Positions 1-13,063 are shown, counted from the stretch's first letter. The stretch is 64,000 nucleotides of DNA from Aulostomus chinensis (GCA_037954235.1 JBBMOA010000007.1:19675957-19739956); one strand, 5' to 3'. The notes: generated by a model not told the origin, from the sequence alone. Program-made: numbers and translations.

Positions 1-3000
1 TATAGAAGCGTGCACGCGGGTGTGTGTCTGCATTACGGAGCAAAGAGTGATTCACTAGTTAATAAATCATGCCAGATGAGTTTATCATGGAGATACAGAA
101 GCTCCTCTGGGTCCTGAGCCGTGGTATCTGGGAGCTGGTACAACACAGGATGAAATGCTCTTGTCGTGTATATCATTTATGTAGCCCCTAACTTTTTACC
201 TTCATTGCTGTCAACGGGGCAGGATGAGTGACTGTGTATCAAATATCCCCTCAATGTGTTGCTTTAAGGAGGAGTTGGCTCGCTTATCAAACTGGAAACA
301 TTTTTGGCTCACTCGCAACTTTCAGTGCCACAGTACCTTAAAATCAGTTTTTATCAGCTTAATCCGGTTTGATTATCTGCTGGCAACAAATTAACAATTT
401 TTGTTTACTGTAATTGAGTTCTTCGATGAGTACCCTGTTAATTCTGCTGAACTTTATCGTCTTTGCTTTCAGAGGGGCATTGATAATATCTCTCCAGTAT
501 GCATTGAAGATGCTCTTATCTTTATGCTGCTGATGCAGCTTGTCATCCAATGGGTGTGTACTCGGATAATCATCATTAAATGAACTTAATAGGTTCTGAC
601 TCTGCGACTAAATAAGTAACTTATTATTTCAGCAGCATGGAGCTCAAATCAGAAATTAGACCTCGATTAGGTCGGTAATAATTTACCTTTGTCCTTTTTT
701 TGTTTTATTTTGGAGTTATTATACTGTATGTCTTAGGAAATCTTGTTTTAAGGCGAGGAGACTCTTTGGAATGACTTTGAAGGCAGGAGCGGGCGGCGAG
801 TGCACCGTTCCTCCTGCGCTGCTCTCTGGGAATAAAAGTCAGTATAGCGGCTATCTCAGCTAATGACTTGGGAGAACAAACCTTGGTCTCTTAACATCTA
901 AGACTTATTATTTTTAGCTCTGGCCATTGCTAAGCTTATCCCTCTTACAGGGAGTACGTTTTGTGATATCAGATGTGGAAATTAAAGCTAAATGACTTAA
1001 GGGGAAGATTGCCCACACTGCAAGTAGGCTACTCTGACCTTCAATAAAGCTAAGCTTGACATGCCTATTTCATCCCCTCTTTTTTTTCCTCTCAAGTCTT
1101 TTCAAATCAGCGAGCTTGTAACATGATGGTTTAGTCTTAACTGCCATCAGTTTCCTGCATTTCTCTAAGGTCCGATTTTCTGGGAAATTATATACTTCAT
1201 TGCCCTTTTTTCTTTGTGAGAAGTTTCAATTATATTCTGTATTCTGTTTCATATCAACTTTTCACCATGAGTGATTTTGAACGAACCTTTTAACGACTGA
1301 CAAACATTCCACATGGACTTGCAGTTGATCAGCCTTTAGATAAGCGGGAATGTTTTTATCAACTCGGTCTTTTACGCTCTTGAATTGAATTCTGGTGGTG
1401 TGTGTTTGTTTAAATTCGATGTGGACCCTGGCTATTTTCTTGACATTAAGGCTGTGCTCACACTGTAAGCCTTCTCTCTTAATTCTGATTTATTGCTCAG
1501 TTCTGATCCGCACCTGTATCAGATTACTGTGTGAACGTGTCCTGGCTCTGAACCGGTCCACATCCATGAAAGAACAAAGTGATCCAACTACAACAACTTT
1601 CTTGGTTTGAGTCTGTCAGTGATACAGTAGTTCAGCCACATTCTTTTGTTACTTGTTACTCTGTTCACCCCCCCCCCCCACACTGTGTTCCCTTATGACC
1701 TCTCAAGTGCAGCTTCTTTTGTGCTGTCACCCCAAATACTTTATAACACCTCTGTGTCCCTCCACCACCTCAAAAGCGATCGATTAAATCCTTGGAGTGA
1801 CCACAGCACAGGTGACATGTCGATGTTGAGTGATGGAAAAGTGGCTTGAATTCAGATGTGACACTTGTGACTGACGTCGCATCAAAAATAATTAAGACCT
1901 CTTCGAGATTTAGGAACGCGTATAGAAATCGGAACGGAAAAATATCAGATGTGATTTGTTCCGTAAACATCAGATCTGAGCCACTTTTGCCTGCAGTGTG
2001 AATGCAGCCTCACTGCTTTTTCCTCTGTGCTCATTTATGTATCGACTTGGCTTTACATACCAGAATAAATAGGAAAACACACCTCAAGTCTTTCAAGACC
2101 CACTGTCTCGCTTGCTGCGTGGAGTGTGATTGTGCAGCTCACGCAACGATGACGTGGATTACTAAATTATATGTACGACCCTGTTATGCTCATTTAAAAA
2201 TTGCCCTTAATAAACGCTTGTTGGGTGCATTTTTCCCCGGCAGTTTATTTTGTAACACCTTGGTGGGTGGATTGTCAATGCTCTATTTTTATTTTCAATT
2301 TTTTTTTAAATATGCCCACTCTCACCTCTGTTCACTGAGGAGCTCAGAGCTCCTAAGTTCCTGTTTTTGACTCCTTCTAGTAATGAGATGAAGTGTAGTG
2401 CATAAGGGGAAGAACTCTCTAGATGCTTTTCCAAGGAGGGGGGGGGGGGGGGGGGGGGTAAAATGTTTATGATGCCAAAGACCAGGGCTGGCTTCTCATT
2501 AGCTGATCTACCCATTGCAAGTATTACAGCAGCATTAGTCTTTTGGGTTATTCTTCAAACGCTCCCATATTTATACCCATCAAATACCAGTGACTGCCTG
2601 CGACACCCTTGTGTGCATTCGGGGGAACTTGCTTAGTTAAACGTCTCAGAATAAATGCAGAAATGTGAGCTAAACTTGACAAGATCAAACACACGGGTGA
2701 ATGTACAGACGCTGGCCACTGTTCTAAGTGCACTGCATTATTTATGTCCTCCAACATGAGGTTCCTAATGAGAGTCTAGTGGCGGTTTTGGGAGTTAGAG
2801 TCATGGAAATCAGTGTGACCCATACTCGAGTCTGTGGACAAAGCTTTGCATTTGTGGAGCTGTGAAAAGTGAAATTAAAGGCCAACCAAGTTCATCAGCC
2901 TCTCCAATTTGGAAGAAAATTTTATTCATGTTCTACAAATCAGACACTCATCACAGCCTTGTCTTCCTTCTTAAGTTCTGTCTGTTATAGTTTTGCTTTT

Positions 3001-5100
3001 ACACTCGTTAAGTGTTACTTTTATCATCATACCACCACAGAATATCAGGTGGAGATGATAAATAATGTCAGAAATAAGAACCTTCAATTTTTCCTAAACA
3101 GTGATGCTTAGTTTTTCCAAGCTTTTTTTTTTAAAACTTAAAAAGTTTTATTAACAGTATAATAGACCCTTTCGTGATAAGCTGCAGACTTGACACTCCC
3201 TCCAAAGGGCTGCTCTCACATCAAGTAGCATGGGCCTGTGGTTAAATGCAAAATTTACTGCTAGCATTGTAATAAGCCAGTGCAACAAAATAAGGATTAT
3301 GACCCTGAGGCTTGCTGGTTCAGATGGAGGACGCTGAACCAAAGGCTGAGCATCCATCCTATTAACATCACATATCCCTTGAAGAGTAAGCAGCAGGCTG
3401 CAGCAGAGCATGTTGTCTTCATCCTTGAATCAGAACTGGCAATAACATATTCAGACTGAAGGGCCTCAATTAGACACTTTAAAACTCTGTGTAATTGGTG
3501 TCTTTCTGCAGATTGCCTGTGGATACGTAGTGCTCAAATTAACGCAGCCTAACTTTATGTCTGTAGTGCTGTGATTGTCATGCAGTGTGGCGGTGGCAAG
3601 GTAACAGACGCTGTTTTTAGGTTTCGCTATGTGTTCCTCGCACGGTTTGCCACCTCTGCTCTGCAGTCTAGTTAAACTGCACTCATATAACAACCTTGAA
3701 TGTGTAATGTTTTGTATGAATGCGGACACTTGAGCGCACAGGAACCTTACACTCTTACACAGGTGAACATAATTGCATGTTTTCTATATCTTAAAGTTTT
3801 AATCACCATGTGTATGGACTGACGTCTGCAGTACTACTTGAACATAATAAAAACATACACTCGTGTAATGGATGTAGTATTTAATGCGATATTTTTTTTT
3901 GTCTTGAAATTATTAAGACCTCATTTTTTTTGCTAAAACCATACAACGATTTCAGAAACTCACAGCATCCTACCTTTAATATTTTATGTGTCATGCTTTT
4001 GTGTGTTCGGTAAAATTAAAATTCAGTATATTTACCTTTACATTGAGTGTGAGTTGCAAAATGTTATATATCATATCAAGAGGGCCGATGCTTCTGGTTG
4101 CCTCTTCAGATGTATTTTTGACGCTGCTACGCTTTTACTGGTTGCTGCTTTCTACAGCATCCTGTCTACCCGTGATTTCTCTGGTTGATTTAAAAAGACG
4201 AAAAACCAAATTGTCTGTGTGTGTGTCAGCGCTGTGCTCGTGCGTCACCGCCCTCCTGCCTGAGTGCACCAGCAGCAGCCATCCAGGAGGGTGGACAGAC
4301 CAATGCCATGATCCCTTAGCAAGGTTGTGTTACTTTACCTTGGGGGTCGGTGAGTGGCCAAACAGGAACATTGAGTATTTGTATTTCCTGAAATGCATAT
4401 TCAGATGAGGTAGCTCTCAGTCTTCGCTACTCTCAATGACTTAATGGTTCTCAAGTTTTTTTTCTTATTCATTTTACTCATTGTTATAATTGTTGGAAGT
4501 GAAATCAAGCCTTCTGTAAAAGATGTAGCTGTCATTTCTGACCACAAAAAAAGTGATAAAAACCCTGAGCTAACTGCAAGCAGGGAGAATTGTGGTCTGT
4601 TATGCCAGCTGTTTTTAATATTCCCAAAGTGTGGGAGCGAGTTATAGGTCATGCCCACAAAAACATAGATTTTTTTTTCTCCATATGGCCACCAATGGGC
4701 TTCATAGCTTTGTGATTTGAAGGAAAAATAACAAAGAAAGTTTAAAAAAAAGAGCCGTGGTAGACATTCATGACCTGTGCATGCCAAAAACGGTTGAATG
4801 AGCGATCACTAGTTATGAACTTGACAACCACCTCAAAAACAAAATAACCTCGCCAGAATTTATTCAGTTGAAGTTGGGATTGGTTTTCTGGGAAAATGGG
4901 TTTTTGAGTTCAGTAACAACTGGTGTTTCTGCCAAGTTACTGTAAGTGTTTTAACCTTTCCGTTATTCTAACAGTATCCATGAGCTACAGCATGAAAACA
5001 TCCTGGTCCTTGCCGTCAGAACTGTGTTCCCTGCCAGTATTAGCTCCATAGCAGGCCTTTGTTGCTTCACTGTGACGATGTAGACAGGCTTGACTGCTCT
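1..5100. other. Non-coding stretch, no gene seen
   Basis: I see no convincing exon, RNA gene or recognisable transposon here. The open frames are short and not protein-like. The only clear structures are a C12 run at 1668-1679, a G21 run at 2438-2458, scattered A/T runs, and a small perfect hairpin at 3132-3150 (8-bp arms, 3-nt loop). The stretch reads as intron or intergenic DNA of moderate AT content. Confidence 0.7.
2438..2458. repeat. Poly-G run (G21)
   Basis: Uninterrupted run of 21 G on the + strand. The true length may vary, because such runs are prone to sequencing and slippage errors. Confidence 0.9.
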
Positions 5101-5140
5101 CCAATCCAAACATGTCAGCTTCACCATGTCTTTTCTACAG

Positions 5141-5219
5141 GCACAGGCAGCCCTCCGTTAGTCACTAAGGAACAAACACATGCACAGCATAGGAAAGCTC
5201 CAACGTCCGCCTCCAGAGT
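5141..5219 (+). other. Weak candidate exon (79 nt)
   Basis: An acceptor-like sequence (TCTTTTCTACAG, AG at 5139-5140) is followed 79 nt later by a donor-like AGT|GTGAGT at 5220. One of the three frames is open across the whole unit and gives about 26 residues rich in Thr, Ser, Pro and basic residues. The product is not recognised. Acceptor and donor of this quality also occur by chance in tens of kilobases, so this is only a lead. Confidence 0.12.
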
Positions 5220-6343
5220 GTGAGTTTTCTCAGCTTAAAGAGCACGTCAGCGTGGTTACCAGAACCTCCCAGGAGGCACCTGGTTAGTAGCCAGTACCTG
5301 CAGGATCCCAATAGAGTTGATGGGCGATGTGTGCGGGCTTGTCACACTCACCCTGGTTAAGGAGCAGTTGGGGGTCCAGTTCAGGCAGGGGGCTCTGTCC
5401 ACGGATCAGAGGGTGGACTCTGTCTCTGTGCCTTCATGCTGGCAACCTCATGAATGTTTCAGCGAAGTGCTGTGAGGTCTGCCTGGAGAGCCTGGTTCTA
5501 ATCCTGCACTCCTTGAGCCATGCTGCTTCACCTTGCCATGGAGACTCTGGCTTCTCATCGAGGGGGATGAGATGTGGTCAAGCAGATGCAGATATTGAAC
5601 TTCCTGGGGGCTGCTTTCGTCTTTTTCCCCAGTGTATAGATAGACAAGTAGGATTAGAGCACTCGGGCATCCATCCTTCTCTCTCTCTCACTGACTGTTA
5701 ACAATCCCTGTATCGAAATCCTGTCAGCGCAGTGCTTTGTGTTTTCCATTAGCATTTTGTTGTGGTGTGCATCTTGAATGGCTCGGTACGCTTCTGTAAC
5801 CGCACAATCTGGCAGGCGTCTTTTTAAAAAGGTGATACATCCAATACTAATGAGGCTGCCTTCTCACTAAACCTGCATCGGCTCTTGTGTCACATTACAT
5901 TTCTGCTTTGTTTGCTCAACCTAATTCATTTGAATCATGACAAGTGGACAACTAGTAGTAGTGCACACGGGGAGGGACATTTGCGTTTGTTATTCCTGTA
6001 TCAGTCCTGGAATTCAGCCAGTAACGATTCTCTCTGTGGCATTCAAATATTTTTCATGCATAGTCAGCAGAGGTGTCTCTCTCTCCCTTTGGTCATTGAC
6101 TTTAGCTTGTAAACTTCCCCTTTCTGATAAATGGAGGTGAGATATATTCGATTGCGCGTACATCTATATATATAAAAAAAGGATCCGTGTGTTTCCTGAA
6201 TATAGACTCTCCTATGAGAGTGCAGAGGTAGCCCTTTGCCCTGTAGAAAGTGCTGGCTGCTGCTGCTGCCCACTCGCTGACTAAGTAAAGGCTACATTTG
6301 CATAATTATCTGTTTAATTGGTGTGCTACTGCCAGAATACAGA

Positions 6344-6350
<7 letters not shown>

Positions 6351-6388
<38 letters not shown>
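6351..6388. repeat. (GT)19 microsatellite
   Basis: Pure GT dinucleotide array of 38 bp. Confidence 0.97.
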
Positions 6389-6390
<2 letters not shown>

Positions 6391-7172
6391 GCTGTGGAGT
6401 CCACACTAAATTTGTTACATAGATATGGGGGTAGAGATTACAAAGCAAGCAAACTGCCAACTCATGGCTTTCTTCTGCTTAACCTGATAATCGTTGGTGC
6501 TCATAAACACTTTTCCACCCACGCACATTTTTTTTTCGTGAGATAATTTTCCAAATGATTTTAAAACAATCGTGTTGCTCAGAAGTGACCCGTTATGATT
6601 AGGGACTTTATCACACTTTTTGAAAAATAAATTCGTTTATTTTTTTTAAGTTTTGAAAGTAGGAGGGAGTTCACTCGCCTTTACAACGGAAAATGCAGTT
6701 AATGCCGTTAATCACTAAACGTACTTGAACGTGTACAGTTGACGACTTATTTTTTTTTAGTCAGTGATCAAATAGTTGTCATGGTAGTTTTTTTTCTCTC
6801 TGCTGCGCAAGCAACACATGATGGGGGTCCCATCTGCACTTTACAGTCCAGTGACAGTGGAAAAGCATTAGTGCCCCCTCCCCCCCTTTTCCCGAACCCC
6901 TCACACCCTACACCAAGCTCCCCCTCCATCTCCATCCTGTACTCCTCTCCCAGGCTTCAGCTGCGGCCCCATGAAATGCTCTACTGCTGAACAATTAACT
7001 GAGAGACTGTGAACTGTGATTCATGTAATTAATATTTTGTGCAGAAGAAGTGGAAGACCGGAAAAAAAACACATAAAGCTAATTTTAATTGAATCAATCC
7101 CTAGGAACAGGTCAGAGGTGCAAGCTGAATTTATGTCTGCTATCTGATTCCCATTGGCCGGTGCAGACATAA

Positions 7173-7173
<1 letters not shown>

Positions 7174-7234
<61 letters not shown>
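7174..7234. repeat. (GT)n(GC)n compound microsatellite
   Basis: Long GT array that passes into a short GCGCGC segment. Alternating purine-pyrimidine sequence of this kind can adopt Z-DNA. Confidence 0.97.
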
Positions 7235-7235
<1 letters not shown>

Positions 7236-8897
7236 ATTTGTTTTTCTGAATAATGTTGTAGATACTCTGAACCTCCCTCTGAGAGAGAGTATCCAAGTAT
7301 ACGCTTATCTTTTCTCCTCATGCTGGCTTAGTGTAGTGAGAAATGCAGTATTTAAGAGGAACTATTCAAGAGACTGTTGAATCAGGAACTTTATTCCGTA
7401 TGACACCGCCTCAGCTCTGCAGGGTGTTGTGCTTTGGCATACAGTTTCAGTTTCTCTCAGTGGTGAAGCTTGCGCTCCACTCTGTGTGTAGGCTATCAGC
7501 GGTGGGTAGAGGGCTCCTTTGAAACTGTCTATAGTACGAGTGTTTGTGCCCACTGCTGCTGCATTTGCTGCGCTGGGCAGCCTCTGATCAGCCTGAGCCT
7601 TGCCTGCAGAGAGCTGGCGCAGCCTCCAATCCTATTCTATGTTCAAAGGTAAAGCAGACCTCTCATAGGCCCCGTCTTTGATGTGCTCTTCAACACCAGA
7701 GTCATATCTCTGCCACTGCACATCTCCTGGCAGACGACAAGAGCCAGTCCAAAGGAAGCGAGGGGAGGGGAGGAGGGGGGGAGGGGACCCCTCAATTTAC
7801 AAGCCACAATGCATTTCTACAGACATGGTTCATATTCAATTGCAGGCCTGTTTCTTGAGCATGTTGATATTATTTACGAGTGGAGCAACAACAATAGCAG
7901 CACAAAGTGGAGAATTAAAAGGGATGCTGCATTTAAGCCTCCCGTGCTGGTTGGTTGAGAAGCTGAGCCAGGATTAACAGTAGAACAATGGTTCCACCAC
8001 AATGAACATCCTCCATATAGCACATCGCTGCTTCAGATGCTGCGCTCACCTAGAAGCACTGAAAGGAGACTCTCACTCTGATTGTTCATCAATCTTTAGC
8101 TTGTAAGCGAAACCTAATTTATCACTGAATCTGATGTAGCCGTCCCGTGCTGAACTCCCTCAACAGCCATTTTGCAGAAACTGGCTATGGTTTCCAAATT
8201 AGCTGAAAAAATAATGCAAATGATCTCAACAAGGGGTTAAATTTGACATCACCGGGCTTGTTATGCGGTTTGCAAATGACTTAGCACAGAACAAATGAAA
8301 TCAAATGCGTTTTGGCCCAAAAGGTGTACGACCACCATAGCATCTCCAAGGAGTATCTGTCTTAATGATTTATACCACCACAAAGACCTCTGAGAATTAA
8401 CAGTTGAGGGTGATATTCACGCCGTCGTTTCACTGTTGCAAATGAGCGTCCCTCGGATGCCTAATAAGAGCACCAGCAGCTCCACAGTATGCTGGCTTAT
8501 TCAGGAAAATCATGGCAGTTTTCTGAAGGTTTTATACTCCCTTGTTTCAAGCTTAGCGGGGAGACAGTCTAAACACTTTGGTTTGGTTTTCAGAGCTGTC
8601 ATCATCATCATGAGGTTGAGTAACTCGAGCTTTAAGATCGCGAAGAGTGAGTCAGTGTTCATGGTTTATTTACTATCCGTTGTCATGAAAACAAAGCAGC
8701 AGCTTTGACATCTTTGCACTGGAACACACCCATGCTACAGTTCAGCTTGGATACAGTCGGCTCAATTGTTCAGCGATGATGAATATGAATTCACATCTGT
8801 CATTACAATCAGTGAACTTCCTTTCGGATCCCTCCAAGTAATATTCACCAGCTTTGCATACGCAGAATCATCAGGGTGGGTGTCAGTTTTCATCTGC

Positions 8898-8927
8898 CTC
8901 CTCCTCCTCCTCCTCCTCCTCCTCCTC
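8898..8927. repeat. (CTC)n trinucleotide array
   Basis: About ten CTC/TCC units. In one frame it encodes a run of leucines, but the surrounding frame has no other coding character. Confidence 0.95.
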
Positions 8928-9162
8928 AGTGTAAATGCTTACCTTGCTTGCCGCTTGACAAGTTGTCATGTCGGGTTCGACCATCACAAGGGGGATTTTG
9001 AAAGAGAAAAAGATTTGCTGCATGCCACACCCATGCTCTTTGGAGGAGTGCCAAAAAGTATAGTTGTGATGTGGAAAAACACCTTGAAAAGCAGTAGTTA
9101 ATCCTCTGTGATAAGCTCTTTGTCAGCTGTTCATGTTACTGGAACAGTCAAGAGAATTCAAT

Positions 9163-9182
9163 ACACACACACACACACACAC
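9163..9182. repeat. (AC)10 microsatellite
   Basis: Short pure AC array. Confidence 0.95.
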
Positions 9183-9670
9183 TGCAATGTTTGTACATCG
9201 GGCACATGATTGAAATAGATCCTTGGAGCGAATGGGTCTTTGCCAAGATGGATGCTTGAATAAAAATATCTTCCATTTGATCTCAGGAATCATCTGTAGA
9301 ATATTTGTTGTTTTAATACAATTACATGACAATATGAATATACAGCCATGTCTTGATATAATGTGATTTCACTCCCATTTTTTCACCTAAACATCATGTT
9401 CATGTTTGTTAATATTTTCTGAGACCTCTGGCATAATTCCTGCTCAGATATTCACAGAAGTGTGTTTGAATGTTTCACAATGGCAGATACACTAACTAGC
9501 TCGAAGGCATTTTGCTCACAAAATAACTCAATTCACAACTTGCTGCAGCTGCTTTTTGAGCTTAAAGATCATACTGTCAATAATACGACACTTGTTCATT
9601 TATGTTGTCATTTATTCTGTCAATCTTCACAATTTACAGCATAAAAAGCCTAAATGTATTTGACAATGAT

Positions 9671-9671
<1 letters not shown>

Positions 9672-9733
<62 letters not shown>
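9672..9733. repeat. (AC)31 microsatellite
   Basis: Pure AC array of 62 bp, one of the longest in the window. Confidence 0.97.
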
Positions 9734-9735
<2 letters not shown>

Positions 9736-10996
9736 ACATGTTAAGACTATCAAATCATCTTAGTGACAAAATGTGTTCGAAAGAGATTCCAAGTGTTGTT
9801 TAGCAGATTCTCGTTAACAGTATATCATTTAGTCGCAAATGAGATTCTAATTAGATGTTAACACCACTGGAGTTTCCCCGTCTGTCGCTTTCTCTTGTCA
9901 CTGGAATCACTTAATCTACCAAGATTTCGTCTTGCGTCTTACAGTAGAAATATAAACAAAATCAAACTGGAAAGAGTCCTACTGCACTATTGTGTTGTTC
10001 AGTATCACGTAGAAACAGAGCTGAATTCTCTCCAGCTGTGATGAAATATCACATTAACTCTTTCCTTGCCAGCGTTCTCTTTCAGGGCCCCTAGGAATAT
10101 TTTTGCTGTCATTGACCAAAAAAAAAAAAGAATATATAAAAAAGAAAATAAAGAGATGTATAGATATTTTAAAATATCATTTTAAGTTTATCCCATCTTT
10201 TTTCATCAGCTCTTGAATTAGGCTCACTTCAGTCAGAAACTATTGAAAAGCTCCGACAAATGCACTTTTGTAAAAGATGGGATTTTCATGCATCCAATTG
10301 ATTTGATATCTCTAATTAAGCTTTTTTTGTTATTTTTCTCACTTCCGTATGGGTGCTTCTATTGTATATTATTAAGAAATAGAGAATGGTAATTGACCTG
10401 GTGGAGCTGCACGGTCTCCCTGGACAACAAGAACATCCGTCTGCCTCCTCTACCCGACTAGAGTGCTCCTAGGTAAGGCCACCAATCGCCCGTGGAGAAG
10501 TGCCACATTAATCCATTTGCTGATCTTCGCTTTTTCTTTTTTCTTTTTTGTCATCGTAATACAGTACTCTTTCACTAGGTGCGCAATCGCACCCTCTACT
10601 GTGTAGAAAAAAGGGATCACCAGAAAATCTTGTCGGGGGGGGGATACTGTAGCATTGCTTCATGAATGACAGAAAATCTTCTTGATGGCTGAGAAAGTAT
10701 TTAGGTTTGTTTTGTTTTGAATCAACTATGGACAATCATGCTATTGTATAAAATACCAAAATTCATAATTAAATTCGTCCCTTTTGAAGCCTCAAGTTTG
10801 TCGTGGGTGAGAACTGGGGTCATTTTCTTACAGACTTCAGACAATTATTTATTTATGAACCAATAGTCGGTCACTGCTTTCCATGAGAGAAGTAAGCAGC
10901 TGTCAGGCATTTTTTTGCTTGGCTTTCATGTCTGAAGCCTGCGTCCACTTCTTTTGTACAGTCTATGAGTTCAACACATGCTTAGTCATTTTCCAG

Positions 10997-11170
10997 GGTG
11001 CTTTGAAATGCCACAGATGTGGTCACAGATGTGGGATGACCACAAAAAACCAAAACCTTCTGCCTGCCAGTGACCAGCGAATTGTCAGACTCTTGCAGAG
11101 ATTGGATGACATCATAGACCATATAAAAGCAAGAGAACATGCATCTGTCAAGAAGAAGATGTCTTTATGA
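10997..11170 (+). CDS. Candidate terminal coding exon, unknown product
   Basis: The frame opens directly after an acceptor-like TCATTTTCCAG (AG at 10995-10996) and runs 57 codons to TGA at 11168-11170. The predicted peptide starts with a Cys/His cluster (CHRCGHRCG, residues 5-13). It then has a helical, amphipathic stretch (residues about 26-48, heptad-like RIVRLLQRLDDIIDHIK) and ends in a basic tail (VKKKMSL). Codon choice and residue pattern look more protein-like than any other frame in the window. A second possible acceptor lies at 11069-11070 in the same frame. I do not recognise the protein. No AATAAA is seen close downstream; an ATTAAA lies at 12111-12116. It could be an alternative last exon, a pseudogene piece, or a chance frame. 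The antisense SINE begins only a few bases after the stop. Confidence 0.3.
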   Translation, partial: GALKCHRCGHRCGMTTKNQNLLPASDQRIVRLLQRLDDIIDHIKAREHASVKKKMSL

Positions 11171-11177
11171 TCATGTA

Positions 11178-11462
11178 GCAGAATATAATTTGTTTTCTTT
11201 TTCAACCTACCCTCTACGGAGCAATGAGCAGTCGCATGCGATTCTTGGGGACCAACCGCTTGTTCAGGAACACTGACAGGACCATTAACCTGAGGTGCAT
11301 CCATTGATGGTGGGAGAAGCTGAAGCATCTTGAGTAAACCCACGCAGACATGGGGAGAACGTTCCAAACCTACACTAAAAGAACCTGGAACGGTTTGAAC
11401 TCGAATCCAGGATCTTCTTGCTGTGCGGCCACATCGCTAACTACTGAGCGATCATGCTGCAG
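11178..11462 (-). mobile_element. Degenerate tRNA-derived SINE, antisense
   Basis: Read on the - strand from 11462, the sequence shows the common fish SINE head: a box-A-like TCGCTCAGTAGTTAGCG, the CACAGCAAGAAG segment, and a box-B-like GGATTCGAGTT. The body follows with GTTCTCCCCATGTCTGCGTG, CTTCTCCCACC and AGGTTAATGG, and a further part around TGCTCATTGCTCCGTAGAG. Family knowledge: such elements carry RNA polymerase III promoters in the tRNA-like head and are mobilised by LINE proteins. The copy differs at many positions from the usual teleost sequence and no target-site duplication is visible, so it is old and inactive. The 3' boundary near 11178 is approximate. Confidence 0.75.
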
Positions 11463-13052
11463 CTGTGGACACAGATTATGAACATACATGATCAAAATTC
11501 ATAAATTCATGTTCCTCCCAAACCGTCAAAAAAGTTCTGGAATGCAATGTGTCAAGGACATGTTAAAAAAAAAAAAAACTTACATAAAATGAAGAGTAAA
11601 CTGGAAAAACACTCAGGGAACACATACTTCCGCCAAGAAGAAAAATAGTGCTAAAATCCTGCCAATGGCCAAGATGAGTCTTCAGGATCCAGGATCTACA
11701 ATTTGATCAAGATTGCCTCCAAATTTAATCACTTTTTCCTTGTAATGTTAATCTGTTTCATCAAAAGTCCATCCATTAGTTTTTGAGATATCCTGCTAAC
11801 ATAAATAGCCACAGCGATCCATAGTGGAGGTGATCAGATGTTTCAGGTTGAATTCACTACAATATAAGTAATGTTGATGTGTTGGGGTGTAAGGATCAGG
11901 ATAAGAAAGCGTGAAGTACAAATAAGTATTTTGTTGTTAAGCCCTTGTTATTCACTCGTTTGACTTGGTGTTAGTATGGGAGACAAGTGCAGAGATACTA
12001 AAATTCAACACAACGAGACTTTGTTTGAAAAAAAATGGACAGTCTGAGGCAGACTTTCATGGAGCAGGACATTGGCTTGTGACCCTGCTGTGTAAAATTG
12101 CGACTCATTGATTAAATGAACTGAAATGACTTTGAAATGAAGGATTAATTTAAGACTGAAGAAGAATATTTAGACCATTTTTGGTCAGAAACCTGTAACA
12201 GCCTCACATTCAGGTAGACGATGACCGATTGCACTGTTTTTGTTTAAGCAACCTCAACAAATCAGTAAAAACTGCTGAACCAGTTCACCTCGTGCCAACT
12301 ATAACATAAATGGAGAAAGTCGTTCTTCCACTTCTGCTGGGGTTTTTTTTTTTTTGGATTTGAATTTGATGATATCTGACAAAAGTTGATGCCGTAATGC
12401 TCATGTTCTGAATTAGTAATTGGCTGAATTGCGACACGCACATGAAGAGTTCCACATTTCCACCTCACAACAATTTGTATAATTTGTTTGTTTGTAGCTC
12501 AGCGAGGCCAACGCCCTATCGCCCTTTATTGGCTCTCCACTGCTGGTTTTCCTATGCGGTCATAAGCTCAGCAATCATCATAACAGCAAATAATGTGAAA
12601 ACTACTTCTCTACTGCATCTCTTCCATCTATTTTATTACCTTATAATCTCCTGGACAGAGTGAAGCTTTGCAGCGACCAGCGTATTTAAACCCTTTGGAA
12701 CCAATTGTAGGAGAAAGGCCGTCTTGGGATGCCCTCAGTGGAGAGCAGCTAGGCTCATTAGTTAAATCCCCACCGTGGGCTAATACAGCCCTCTAGGACT
12801 GAAGGAGAGAGGGGGTGAGAAGAAGACATTTCTTTGACTCCTTCTCAGGGGTTTCTTTCCCACATTTTTCTTGCATGCATCAGCAGCTAAGAAGGTGATG
12901 CACGTCACCGGTTTTTCAAGCCGCCTTCAGCGTTCTATTGAAGGCCGTCAGCAGGGCTTTTATGGAGCTGACTGCTGTGATGGTGGTCAGACCAAAGAAA
13001 AACAAAACAGGTGTTTCCATCTCCCATTAAACACAGTTACTTTTCTTTTTAG
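11463..13052. other. Non-coding stretch, no gene seen
   Basis: AT-rich DNA with short homopolymers (T13 at 12342-12354, A12 near 11567). The part 12670-12810 is GC-balanced and repeat-free, with several TTAAAT/AATTG-type cores, and could be a small regulatory element. Nothing else is supported. Confidence 0.6.
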
Positions 13053-13063
13053 ACAAAGCTCAG
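13053..13063 (+). other. Candidate 11-nt microexon
   Basis: An acceptor with a pyrimidine tract (TTACTTTTCTTTTTAG, AG at 13051-13052) lies 11 nt before a near-perfect donor CAG|GTAAGC at 13064. The enclosed bases are ACAAAGCTCAG. Known vertebrate neuronal microexons (3-27 nt) have this arrangement, but most are multiples of three and many have UGC or intronic enhancers, which are not evident here. It may equally be a decoy or part of a recursive splice node. Confidence 0.2.

Larger units (their letters stand above)
5221..10996. other. Non-coding stretch with microsatellites
   Basis: No gene is supported. The stretch holds two long TG arrays, two CA arrays and a CTC array, all listed separately. 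The segment 7600-7652 ends in CAAAG|GTAAAG, which is donor-like, but no matching strong acceptor or recognisable peptide was found. A/T-rich runs lie around 10119-10145. Confidence 0.65.

Noticed and set aside
2002..2370. 122-codon + strand frame
   Set aside because: Cys/His/Leu-rich pattern typical of random translation; no motif or splice context.
4401..4787. 128-codon - strand frame
   Set aside because: Composition follows A/T runs; overlaps a + strand frame equally open; no domain.
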